Assembly (NCBI GenBank): GCA_963804495.1
Contig: CAWDQN010000010.1
Location: 186,001-250,000 of the forward strand
Length of the DNA: 64,000 nucleotides
Source: Rhodovastum sp963804495
Lineage (GTDB): Bacteria; Pseudomonadota; Alphaproteobacteria; Acetobacterales; Acetobacteraceae
Direction of reading: 5' to 3'
In this document: positions 1 to 7,885 of the stretch, one piece after another
Position numbering within the stretch: position 1 is the first letter of the stretch
Layout of the letters: every line of letters begins with the position of its first letter
The notes under the pieces: model-generated
What the model saw: the letters and a program-made list of their open reading frames with translations, nothing else
Database searches by the model: none
What the model was told of the DNA's origin: nothing
Program-made: the position numbers and the translations under genes

Positions 1-1110
1 GGCGCGGCGACCTCGGCCGGGCGTCGCAGCTCATGTACGGCGAGATCCCGGAACTCGAAAAGAAGCTGGCGGCCGCGCAGGACGGCGGGCGGCTGGTGAA
101 TGAGTCGGTGACCGAGGAGCAGATCGCCTCGGTGGTGTCGCGCTGGACCGGCGTGCCGGTGGACAAAATGCTGGAGGGCGAGCGGGCGAAGCTGCTGCGC
201 ATGGAGGATGGCCTGCGCCGCCGCGTGGTCGGCCAGGAGGAGGCGCTGCGGGCGGTGTCCAACGCGGTGCGCCGCGCCCGCGCCGGGCTGCAGGACCCGA
301 ACCGGCCGATCGGCAGTTTCCTGTTCCTGGGTCCGACCGGCGTCGGCAAGACCGAGCTTACCAAGGCGCTGGCGGAATTCCTGTTCGACGACGAACGGGC
401 GATGGTGCGCATCGACATGAGCGAGTTCATGGAGAAGCACAGCGTCTCCCGCCTGATCGGCGCGCCCCCGGGCTATGTCGGCTACGAGGAGGGCGGCAAG
501 CTCACCGAGGCGGTGCGGCGGCGGCCCTACCAGGTGATCCTGTTCGACGAGGTGGAGAAAGCGCACGAGGACGTGTTCAACGTGCTCCTGCAAGTCCTCG
601 ACGACGGCCGCCTGACCGACGGGCAGGGCCGTACGGTGGACTTCAAGAACACCATCATCGTGCTGACCTCCAACCTCGGCAGCGACATCCTGGCCGCTCA
701 GCCCGAGGGTGAGGACATTGCTATGGCCTACAAGGGCGTCATGGAGATGGTGCGCGGCCATTTCCGGCCGGAGTTCCTGAACCGCCTCGACGAAATCGGT
801 ACTCTTCCGTCGGCTGCAGCGCAGCGACATGGCGGCGATCGTGGACATCCAGCTCGGCCGCCTGCGCCGGTTGCTGGCCGACCGGAAGATCGCCCTGGAG
901 CTGGACCGCAGCGCCATGGACTGGCTGGCCCGCGAGGGCTACGACCCGGTGTATGGCGCAAGGCCGTTAAAGCGGGTCATCCAGCGCAGCCTGCAGAACG
1001 TGCTGGCCGGCCTTATTCTGGAGGGCGCGGTGAAGGACGGCGAAACCGTGCGCGTGTCGGCGAACGCCGAAGGTCTGGTCATCAACGACAGCCTGTCCAA
1101 AGCGGCATAG
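1..1110 (+). CDS. clpB: ClpB disaggregase, C-terminal part (5' end outside window; one-base frameshift)
   Basis: AAA+ protein-disaggregating chaperone that works with DnaK on aggregated proteins in the cytoplasm. The window begins inside the gene: the frame from base 3 reads RGDLGRASQLMYG, the end of the coiled-coil middle domain. It is followed by the second AAA+ module with Walker A GPTGVGKTE, Walker B VILFDEVEKAH, the GYVGYEEGG pore loop and the sensor segment FRPEFLNRLDEI. The last part (DMAAIVDIQLGRL to LSKAA, stop at 1108-1110) is in another frame. After codon ATC at 795-797 one extra G (798 or 799) separates NRLDEI from VLFRRLQRSD; removing it restores an ordinary ClpB C-terminus. Identity is certain from the motifs. 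Whether the frameshift is real cannot be told from sequence alone. It converges on the PAS gene downstream. Confidence 0.96.
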
Positions 1111-1113
1111 ATC

Positions 1114-2088
1114 TTAACTGGCAGGGTCAAGGGGCCATTCGGCCCCTTGCGGGTCCAGGGCAGAGCCCTGGTCTTCCTTTTTGCCTGTCTTGCGGTTCTT
1201 CTCGTCCGCCCCGGCGCGAAGCCGGTCGGACAGCGCCATGAGTTCCAGCATGGCGCGCCGCGCCGCCGCAGGGGTCGTGCTGTGTCCGCCCACCAGCCCG
1301 GCCAGCGCTTCCAATGGCCCGCGCATCGCCTCGCCGGCGCGGGCCATGGCCTGCCGGTTGGCATTGCCTGCCGCCACCGCCGCCTCGCGTTCCCACAGCA
1401 GTTCCTGTTGCAGGCGCTTCTGGTCGTCGATGTCCACCCGCAGGGCCACCCGGAGCCCGCCGGGCGTCCAGCGCACCCGGACCAGGAACCAGCGGCCGCG
1501 GCGGCGATCGAAATGTTCGCGCGGCTCCACCGGGCGGCGCTGCATCGCGGCGATCCGCTGGGCGATGAAGGAGTCGAGCTGACCGTCCGGCACCGGTGCC
1601 ATGCCGCGGCCGGCCTTCAGCGACATCGCCACGATCTCGGCATAGGGACGCCCTGCCAGGTCGGCGTCGTCGGGCAGGTGGGGGAAAAATTCGTGGTAGG
1701 TGCGATTGGCGAATGCGTAGCGCAGCTCGCTGTCATACACGACGACGGTGCCGTCCACCGCGTCCAGCGTCTCGCGCAGGGCGGTGTTCTCGCGCCGCAG
1801 CGCTTCGGCCGCCGCCTGTTCGGTGGAGCAGCGGCGGAACAGGTAGGCCACGCGGCGACCGCGCAGCGGGATGCGGCGCATCTCGGCCCGACCAGCGGCC
1901 TGTGATTGCAGATCGGGCAGCGCCGTGCCGGGCGCCAGCGCCGCGGGCGTCATGCCCAGCAATTTCGCGATCCCGTCGCTGCTGGCCAGCACGACGCCGG
2001 CATCGGTCGCCAGCAGCAGCTCGCTGGCGGTGCTTTCCAGCACCGCCTCCAGCGTGCCCAGCGGATCAGGCAGGTCGGCATCGAACAT
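1114..2088 (-). CDS. PAS-domain sensory protein with degenerate kinase-like C-terminus
   Basis: 324 residues from the chosen start. A clear PAS fold covers about residues 108-222 (VVVYDSELRYAFANRTYHEFF, ending in VALRVDIDDQKRLQ), and a weaker PAS-like stretch lies near 20-55 (LLATDAGVVLASSDG). A predicted helix follows at 222-250, then AMRGPLEALAGLV, which resembles the dimerisation helix of histidine kinases (pattern HELRTPLNAI) but lacks the phosphoacceptor histidine; no ATPase domain follows. The role is therefore sensing or partner binding rather than phosphorylation, by inference. The start at 2088 is preferred because AGAGACGGTGGA precedes it; an in-frame ATG at 2106 and a longer reading frame to 2229 exist but look less natural. 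The final 15 or so residues are encoded by the intergenic repeat. It is divergent from the gene at 2223. Confidence 0.75.
   Translation of the reverse strand: MFDADLPDPLGTLEAVLESTASELLLATDAGVVLASSDGIAKLLGMTPAALAPGTALPDLQSQAAGRAEMRRIPLRGRRVAYLFRRCSTEQAAAEALRRENTALRETLDAVDGTVVVYDSELRYAFANRTYHEFFPHLPDDADLAGRPYAEIVAMSLKAGRGMAPVPDGQLDSFIAQRIAAMQRRPVEPREHFDRRRGRWFLVRVRWTPGGLRVALRVDIDDQKRLQQELLWEREAAVAAGNANRQAMARAGEAMRGPLEALAGLVGGHSTTPAAARRAMLELMALSDRLRAGADEKNRKTGKKEDQGSALDPQGAEWPLDPAS
1123..1178 (+). repeat. Half copy of the CCAGGGCAGAGCCCTGG intergenic repeat
   Basis: Two adjacent hairpins: AAGGGGCCATTCGGCCCCTT (1129-1148) and CCAGGGCAGAGCCCTGG (1155-1171), joined by GCGGGT. This is the right half of the nested element seen complete at 15204-15418, 46646-46897 and 62480-62676. 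It lies between the convergent clpB and PAS genes and overlaps the last codons of the PAS gene, so it supplies that protein's C-terminal tail. Confidence 0.85.
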
Positions 2089-2222
2089 TCCACCGTCTCT
2101 TTGCATCCATTGGCCATGCGTTACAACAGCGCACAGCATGGGGGCGCATCGAGCCGCTTGCGCGCCGGCTTCCCATGCGGCGCGCCCGGGACCATATGAG
2201 TCCGCAGCCGAGGAGAACCCGC

Positions 2223-2516
2223 ATGTCATCGAGCGGAGATGAGCCGCACCGCCACGCCTGCCACGACGAGGACGAGGACGAGAGCGGCCCGCCGGCTGAC
2301 CTCAGCCACGCCGGCGCGGTCGTTGACAAGGCGATCGAATACATGAGCGGACAGAATATCGGCCCGCTCGCCATCGCCTCCGCCCTGCTTGGCGGCGCCC
2401 TCGGCATGCTGTCGCGCAGCCTGGGCGACGAGGCGATTATCCGCGTGCTCGACAATGCCATTGCCAGCGTGCGCGCTGGCGAACTGCACCGGATCGACGG
2501 CGGCGGACGCGCCTGA
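2223..2516 (+). CDS. Small conserved hypothetical protein
   Basis: 97 residues, with AGGAGA seven bases before the ATG. The N-terminus is rich in His, Asp and Glu (residues about 6-20, HRHACHDEDEDE), which could bind metal but may simply be a charged tail. The rest is predicted helical: VVDKAIEYMSGQNIGPLAIASALLG, then a glycine-rich segment with LGMLSRSLGDEAIIRVLDNAI. No signal peptide or known domain is visible. It stands 132 bases upstream of rpmB on the same strand and may be co-transcribed. I do not recognise a function. Confidence 0.7.
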   Translation: MSSSGDEPHRHACHDEDEDESGPPADLSHAGAVVDKAIEYMSGQNIGPLAIASALLGGALGMLSRSLGDEAIIRVLDNAIASVRAGELHRIDGGGRA

Positions 2517-2648
2517 GGAACGCCGGGCAGTCCTGGCCTTCCTGAGCCCGCTTGACGCCCCGGAGGGCATCCGCCATAAGCCGCGCCTTCCGATGCACCC
2601 GGCGCGCGGGTTCGTCTGCGCGCCTTCGATCGTTCGAGGATTTCCACC

Positions 2649-2948
2649 ATGTCCCGCCGCTGCGAGATCACGGGCAAGGGCGTCCTGGCCGGCAACAATG
2701 TCAGCCACGCCAACAACAAATCCCGCCGCCGCTTCCTGCCCAACCTGCAGGAATTGTCCATGCTGTCCGATATCCTCGGCGTGAACGTGACCATGCGCCT
2801 CTCCACCCGCGGCATCCGCACGGTGGAGCACAACGGTGGGATTGATGCCTTTCTGTTGGGCACCCCGAACCGGAACCTGCCGGAAGAGGCCCAGGTGGTG
2901 AAGCGGCGCATCCTGCGCGCCCAGGCAAAGCGTCAGGCAACCGCCTGA
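2649..2948 (+). CDS. rpmB: 50S ribosomal protein L28
   Basis: 99 residues, normal for alphaproteobacterial L28. The N-terminus MSRRCEITGKGVLAGNNVSH, followed by the SRRRFLPNLQ stretch and the central RLSTRGIRTVEHNGG segment, is diagnostic. L28 is a component of the large ribosomal subunit near the exit-tunnel side and is needed for full assembly. GAGGATTTCCACC precedes the ATG as ribosome-binding site. The stop codon overlaps the first unit of a 16-bp tandem repeat array. Confidence 0.97.
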   Translation: MSRRCEITGKGVLAGNNVSHANNKSRRRFLPNLQELSMLSDILGVNVTMRLSTRGIRTVEHNGGIDAFLLGTPNRNLPEEAQVVKRRILRAQAKRQATA

Positions 2949-3026
2949 TACGCCGGGCCCCAGATACGCCCGGCGCCAGATACGCCCGTTCCCAGACACG
3001 CCCGGCGATTGATACGCCCTGTAATC
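2947..3026. repeat. Five-unit 16-bp tandem repeat after rpmB
   Basis: GATACGCC (once GACACGCC) starts at 2947, 2963, 2979, 2995 and 3011, exactly 16 bases apart. The units read GATACGCCGGGCCCCA, GATACGCCCGGCGCCA, GATACGCCCGTTCCCA, GACACGCCCGGCGATT and GATACGCCCTGTAATC. The first unit overlaps the rpmB stop codon. The regular spacing resembles an iteron or minisatellite; no function can be read from it. Confidence 0.85.
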
Positions 3027-3076
3027 GGCCCCGGGTTCGCACGTAAGCCCGCCTATGTGAGCCAGGCGCCGAGGAC

Positions 3077-3184
3077 TTAGAGCACCATCGGCCAGACTGG
3101 CGCTGGCCGGCCGATAAAGTTGCTCTATAAAACAAAGAGCGAGAGCGCTCTGACCGTTTACGGTCAGGGTGAATGCGCTCTAGT
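3077..3184. repeat. Paired AGAGC...GCTCT stem-loop repeat
   Basis: Two consecutive structures. AGAGCA (3079) pairs with TGCTCT (3121) around an inner stem CGGCCAG/CTGGCCG. AGAGCG (3136) pairs with CGCTCT (3176-3181) around TGACCG-TTTA-CGGTCA. The AGAGC/GCTCT ends recall interspersed palindromic repeats common in alphaproteobacterial intergenic DNA. It may also act as a terminator region between rpmB and the opposing gene at 3180. Confidence 0.55.
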
Positions 3185-3407
3185 CTGGTTCCCCCAGGCT
3201 CGCCGCATGTTCCAGCGTCCGCTGTCGGGTCGTCGCCCCGGGGGGCGGAGACGGCGGATGGAAAGCCCGTTCCTCGGCTCTGATTTCATCCTCGAGCTCG
3301 GAGGCGAAGCGGGAAAGCCCCTTGAGAATCGGTGGCTCGGTGGTTATAGACGCGATGCGTCTACAATTCCTGAGTTCTCTGCGAAGCTGGTCTAAGCGTG
3401 TCTCCAT
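3180..3407 (-). CDS. Small hypothetical protein, helical
   Basis: 75 residues. CGGAGGGG stands about ten bases before the ATG, a good ribosome-binding site. The core CRRIASITTEPPILKGLSRF, followed by ASELEDEIRAEE, follows the pattern of short alphaproteobacterial proteins with a central Pro and a helix of type L-x-x-(F/L)-A-x-E-x-E. The tail is proline-rich and could be partly random. No partner gene is evident. It might be real or a chance frame; the ribosome-binding site and helical pattern favour real. Confidence 0.5.
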   Translation of the reverse strand: METRLDQLRRELRNCRRIASITTEPPILKGLSRFASELEDEIRAEERAFHPPSPPPGATTRQRTLEHAASLGEPD

Positions 3408-3759
3408 AACACGCGCCCCTCCGGTCGCCTGCGTTACCCCAACGTGCTTATTTCATAAGGAGATTGGAATACATCGGCAATGGTGAGTTTCATAAATGAC
3501 AAAAATTTGATGAACGCGACCGAGTTGCCATCCGGTGCTCGATCATTGAACCCTATCCGGACGGCTGAAACGCGCCTCTGCCATCCCGAGTGGTGCGTCT
3601 GATTTTTCGGCGCATTCACCAAGCTCAGATGTGGCGGGGATGACATATCCGCAAGCCCCGGCTGCAATGGGCCTTCGCGGCACATATCTGAATCGCCTTC
3701 GCGGCCAGCCCCGGGTTATGACATTCCCGCGACCAACCTGCGCGGAGCCCGACCCAGCC
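3408..3759. other. Intergenic stretch, lower GC, no gene seen
   Basis: 352 bases between the start of the minus-strand small gene and the DUF3857 gene. The part from about 3440 to 3620 is clearly richer in A and T than its surroundings, so divergent promoters are likely here. I cannot name -35/-10 pairs with confidence. Open frames in it lack ribosome-binding sites and family features. Confidence 0.5.
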
Positions 3760-5632
3760 ATGCCCCTCCGGCTTCCCCGGCTGCTTATGGCGGCTAGTCT
3801 CCTGCTTGCCTTCGTGCTGCCGGCACGGGCCGAGCAAGGCGCCAATGTCCGCATCGACCGCTCGGAAACCGTCTATGTGGTCAATCCGGACCAAACCTAT
3901 ACCGAGACGGTCACCCTCGACCGCACGCTGCTGACCACCCGCGGCATCCAGGCGCGCGACCGCTCCGCGATTTCGTTTTATCCGGATCAGCAAACGCTGG
4001 AGGTGTTGGAGGCGTGGGTCGACCAGCCCGACGGGTCGCGCCTGCAAGTCGGGACCGGAGGGTCGCTTCACCCGCCCTTCGGCGGCCAGCGAGGAAGCCC
4101 CAGGCTTCACCAGCAGCCTGACGACCACCGTTGTCTATCCGCAGCTCAGCCCGGGCAGCCGCACCCACGTCAAGTTCAGCCGGGTGCAGACCACCCCGCC
4201 GCTGCTCGGCTTCAATGTCTGGTCCGAGGCCGAATTGCAGGACCTGACGCTGCAGGACCGGACGGAAATCGACCTGCCCGCCGACCTCAAGCTGCAATGG
4301 CGCAGCCGCGGACCGGTGATCGTCACCGACAGCACCGAAGGCGGCCGCCGCCGCCTCGTCGCCGAGATGCCGCCCAGCGCGGGCCAGGAACCCGAGCGCA
4401 GCAGCGTCGATACCAGCGACTTCCAGCCGATTTTCCTGGCCACCACCCAGCCCGATTTGGAATCGGTGGGCGCGATCTATTACCGCCAGAGCCACGACCG
4501 CGCCGTCGTCACCCCCGAGATCGCCGCCCTGGCGGCGAAGATCACCGGCGACCGCACCGGACTGGATGCCGCCCGCGCCATCTACGACTGGGTGACGGTG
4601 AACATCCGCTACATCGCCGTGTATCTCAATCCCAACGACGGCTGGGTACCGCACGAAGCCGCCGAGGTGCTCAGGAACGGCTATGGCGACTGCAAGGACC
4701 ACACGGTGCTGATGCAGGCGCTCCTGGCAGCCCGCGGCATCGCCGGCCAGGCCGCCCTGATCGAATGGGGCAACCGCTACGCCGACCTGCCGCTGGGCAC
4801 GCCCCTGGAGTTCAACCACGCCATCATCTACTTGCCGGACTATGACCTTTATTTGAACCCGACCAATCCTTACGCACCGTTCGGCAGCCTGGACAATACG
4901 CTTTCCGGCAAACGCGTGGTCATCGCGTCCAGCACCGGGCGGGTGGCGCACACGCCCGGCTGCAACCCGTCCAGCTACCGCTACGCCATCGACCAGCGGG
5001 TCAGCATCGACGCCGAGGGCAACATCGAGGGCCGCGCCAGCTGGACGCTGTCGCCGAACGTGGACGCCAACCTGCGCGCCTACCTGGCGAACGCCACCTC
5101 CCCGCGCGAACTGATGGAGCGGGTGCTGCTGAGCACCCCGGAGGGCGGCTTCGGCAGCTTCAAGGCCAGCGACCCGCGCGACCTCGCCACCCCGCTCACG
5201 CTGACCGCCACATGGCGCAGCCCGCACGGCGTGACGCTGCGCGACGTGGACGCCGCCGTCCCGGTGCCGACCGGCCCGGACATGGAACCGGCCTATCGCA
5301 TGCGCCGGTTCCTGTCCGCCGACGGCACACGCCGCACCCCGCTGGCGATCGGGGCGACCGACCTGAGCTGGACCACCAGCATCACCCTGGCGCCGGGCAT
5401 CACCGCCAAAAGGCTGCCCTCCGATGCCGACATCACCACCCAGGCCGGCCATTACACGGCGCGCTACCGGCGCGACGGCGCTGGCGTGCAGGTCACCCGC
5501 AACCTGGTGATCGACCGCGACGTGTTCCAGCCCAGCGAATACCCGGAGCTGGAGCGGCTGCTGTACGCCGCTTTGGACGACACGCGCAGCGCGCTGACGC
5601 TGACTCGCGCGGAATCGGTGGTGAGTAAGTAA
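3760..5632 (+). CDS. Exported DUF3857 / transglutaminase-like protein (one-base frameshift)
   Basis: About 623 residues if the frame is restored. The start at 3760 has GGAG upstream and gives a signal peptide, residues 1-24, ending LPARA, so it is probably periplasmic. The N-terminal DUF3857 domain spans about 25-260 and is followed by a transglutaminase-like domain with the catalytic-type triad in RNGYGDCKDH (Cys), FNHAIIY (His) and YLNPTNPY with a nearby Asp, then a C-terminal beta-rich part. The frame changes near GGG at 4051-4053: upstream reads GSRLQV, downstream reads PEGRFTRPSAASEE, one base out of phase. Such proteins are often annotated as proteases or peptidoglycan-linked enzymes, but substrates are unknown. 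The family call is firm; the function is not. Confidence 0.85.
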
Positions 5633-5637
5633 GGGAA

Positions 5638-5669
5638 GGACGCCAGGGGCTTCTGCCCCTGGACCCCAG
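5638..5669. repeat. Single-hairpin remnant of the intergenic repeat
   Basis: CCAGGGGCTTCTGCCCCTGG at 5643-5662 followed by ACCCC, matching one unit of the nested element family. It lies between the DUF3857 gene and the transporter gene. Confidence 0.7.
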
Positions 5670-5688
5670 TGCCAGATCACGTGAGCGA

Positions 5689-6945
5689 ATGATGGTGGAC
5701 GGATTCCGGCCGTTTCTCGGCATCGCTGTGCTGCTGGTGCTCGCGTGGCTGCTCAGTGAGGACTGGCGGCGGGTGCGTATTCGCCCGGTGGTCGGCGGGA
5801 TGGCGCTGCAATGGGCGCTGGCCATGCTGCTGCTCTGGTTTCCGCCGGCGCGACGGGCCATGTTGTCGGTGAACCACGCCGCCGAGGCGCTGAACCACGC
5901 CACCCAGGCCGGCACCCGCTTCGTCTTCGGCTACCTCGCCGGCCCCCCGTATCCGTTCGCCGAGGCGGTGCCGGGCGGGGCCTTCATTCTCGCTTTCCAG
6001 GCGCTGCCACTGGTGCTGACCATCAGCGCCCTGGCGACGCTGCTGTTCCATTGGGGCTTGCTGCAGGCGGTCATGCGCGGATTTGCCTGGGTGCTGCGGC
6101 GCACGATGGGGGTGGGCGGGGCGCTGGCGCTGGGGGCGGCGGTGCACGTGTTCGTCGGCATGGTGGAGGCGCCGCTGCTGCTGCGGCCCTGGCTGGCGCG
6201 CATGCAGCGCGGCGAGCTATTCGCGCTGATGACCTGCGGCATGGCCGGCATCGCCGGCACTGTGATGGTCATCTACGGTACCATTCTCGGCCCGGTGGTC
6301 CCGGACGCGCTAGGCAACATTCTGTCGGCCGCCATCATCAGCACGCCGGCGGCGATTGCGGTGGCGGCGCTGATGATCCCCTTCGATGCCGGCCGGGAGG
6401 ACGAGGCGAAACTGGTGCTGCCCGATCCGCCGGCCGATTCGGTCGATGCGCTGGTCAAGGGCACGGCCCAGGGCGTGCCGATCCTCGCCTCGATCATGGC
6501 CGTGCTGCTGGTGACGGTGGCGCTGGTGACGCTGCTGAACATGCTGCTGGGCCTGCTGCCCGCGCTCGGCGGCGAGACAGTGACGCTGCAGTGGCTGTTT
6601 TCCTTTCCCTTCCGCCCGGTGGTGTGGCTGATCGGGGTGCCGTGGCAGGAGGCTGGCACGGCGGCCGGGCTGATGGCCACCAAAACAGCGCTGAACGAGT
6701 TCGTGGCCTATCTGAACATGGCTGCTCTGCCGGGCGGGGCGCTGTCGCCGCACAGCCGCATGATCCTGACGTTTGCGCTCTGCGGATTCGCCAATTTCGG
6801 CAGCGTGGGGATCATGGTGGGCGGAATTTCGGCGATGGTCCCGCAGCGGCGCGACGAGGTGGCCAAGCTGGGCTTGCGGTCGCTGCTGTCCGGCACCATC
6901 GCCACCTGCACGAGCGGGGCCGTGGCCGGCGTGCTTTTCGCGTAG
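5689..6945 (+). CDS. NupC-type concentrative nucleoside transporter
   Basis: 418 residues with many hydrophobic segments. The C-terminal signature of the CNT family is clear: ATKTALNEFVAYL, then SRMILTFALCGFANFGSVGI and MVGGISAMVPQRR. The middle carries the family's GMVEAPLLLRPWL and AGIAGTVMVIYGTIL segments. CNT proteins import nucleosides with a cation gradient across the inner membrane. Start ATGATG at 5689; the second ATG (5692) is equally possible. Only a repeat hairpin separates it from the gene upstream. The exact nucleoside specificity cannot be read. Confidence 0.9.
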   Translation: MMVDGFRPFLGIAVLLVLAWLLSEDWRRVRIRPVVGGMALQWALAMLLLWFPPARRAMLSVNHAAEALNHATQAGTRFVFGYLAGPPYPFAEAVPGGAFILAFQALPLVLTISALATLLFHWGLLQAVMRGFAWVLRRTMGVGGALALGAAVHVFVGMVEAPLLLRPWLARMQRGELFALMTCGMAGIAGTVMVIYGTILGPVVPDALGNILSAAIISTPAAIAVAALMIPFDAGREDEAKLVLPDPPADSVDALVKGTAQGVPILASIMAVLLVTVALVTLLNMLLGLLPALGGETVTLQWLFSFPFRPVVWLIGVPWQEAGTAAGLMATKTALNEFVAYLNMAALPGGALSPHSRMILTFALCGFANFGSVGIMVGGISAMVPQRRDEVAKLGLRSLLSGTIATCTSGAVAGVLFA

Positions 6946-7065
6946 CGCCGATCAATTTCGCTTAGCGCCGACTCAATTCAATCCCCGGCGGGTCGGAGAG
7001 TGGCGCCGGTCAGCCGCTCTGCCGGCATTCCTGGTCCGATCGTCGCGCCGCTGCCGATTTCTTCA

Positions 7066-7108
7066 CCTCCCTCCGGACCGAACGCGGATGGCGCTCGGTC
7101 CGGGAGGG
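7066..7108. terminator. Hairpin between convergent genes, possible bidirectional terminator
   Basis: CCTCCCTCCGGACCGA (7066-7081) can pair with TCGGTCCGGGAGGG (7095-7108), with a nine-base perfect core CCGGACCGA. It lies between the ends of the transporter gene and the minus-strand gene at 7116. There is no T-tract, so function as an intrinsic terminator is uncertain. Confidence 0.4.
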
Positions 7109-7115
7109 TGTGCGG

Positions 7116-7406
7116 TCAGGAGATCAGGCCGCACTCAAACAGTTTGTTGACGATCGGGGCGGCGACACGATTGACGAAACGCCGCCGCGCCGTTGTATCA
7201 TTATGTAACTCGTCGACGCTGCGCAGTTCTGCGAACTCCTTTTCGCCGAGCGAGGCAGCGAGTTCCTCGCACGAGGAGCGCGCGTATTTCTCAACGAGCT
7301 GCGCCGCGAACTGGTCACTCGGTGTGTGGCGCTGCGACTGTACTGCCGCATAAGAAGCACCGGATATGACCAGGGCCATTACGATCAAGTTTAACTGTTT
7401 TGTCAT
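7116..7406 (-). CDS. Small secreted hypothetical protein
   Basis: 96 residues from the ATG at 7406, which has AAGGGG eight bases upstream. The N-terminus MTKQLNLIVMALVISGASYA is a typical signal peptide with cleavage after YA. The mature part has two Cys (SSCEELAA and LFECGLIS) that could form a disulphide in the periplasm. Codon use and base composition are less GC-rich than neighbours, and the gene borders an AT-rich gap, which suggests acquisition from elsewhere. A longer frame begins at 7532 but has no better start. I do not recognise a family. Confidence 0.65.
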   Translation of the reverse strand: MTKQLNLIVMALVISGASYAAVQSQRHTPSDQFAAQLVEKYARSSCEELAASLGEKEFAELRSVDELHNDTTARRRFVNRVAAPIVNKLFECGLIS

Positions 7407-7885
7407 TGTCTTTACCCCTTTGTGCAGCTTGAGCCGCATCTTCTTCATGCATTTGGCTATGTCATAGCCTCGTGCAAGGGTCAACTTCCGAGTTGTGCTC
7501 TCAACTCGGAGTTTGGTAACACAAACCGACAAATAAAACCATCACTGTATCCCCCATCGGGGGGCGGCCCCGCGCCGCACCTGTCTCCTGCGCCAGGCGG
7601 GACAAGCAAGCCATTAAAATAATTATCAAAAACCCTCCCTGCACTGGGGTGTGCCGTCGCCGGAACACATGCCGGCATCGGCGGCGCGCTGGCCGCGGGG
7701 CCGACAATCACAATATTATTATCGACTTACCCTTGAATACAGCGATCCGTGATCCACGCGGCGCGCGTCAGCCACAGGATATCAATGCCATAATCAACCC
7801 GGCCTCATCTGCGGATGCAACGGGTTGGCCATCGCGGCATATGATTGGCCTTGCCAGAGCGGCTTGGGCCTCTCGCCCCTCTTTT
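7407..7885. other. AT-rich intergenic gap, no gene seen
   Basis: 479 bases, unusually AT-rich in parts (around 7440-7550, 7615-7640 and 7710-7745). It has stretches such as TTAAAATAATTATC and ACAATATTATTATCG that stand out in this genome. It separates two minus-strand genes. Short open frames exist but none has a convincing start or composition. A promoter for the small secreted gene is likely at its left end. No inverted repeats of a transposon are visible. Confidence 0.5.

Noticed and set aside
3911..5680. Long open frame on the minus strand opposite the DUF3857 gene
   Set aside because: It is antisense to a gene with clear family motifs and lacks any domain; high-GC DNA produces such frames by chance.
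7481..7711. Open frame in the AT-rich gap
   Set aside because: Composition and start are unconvincing and no family is recognisable.
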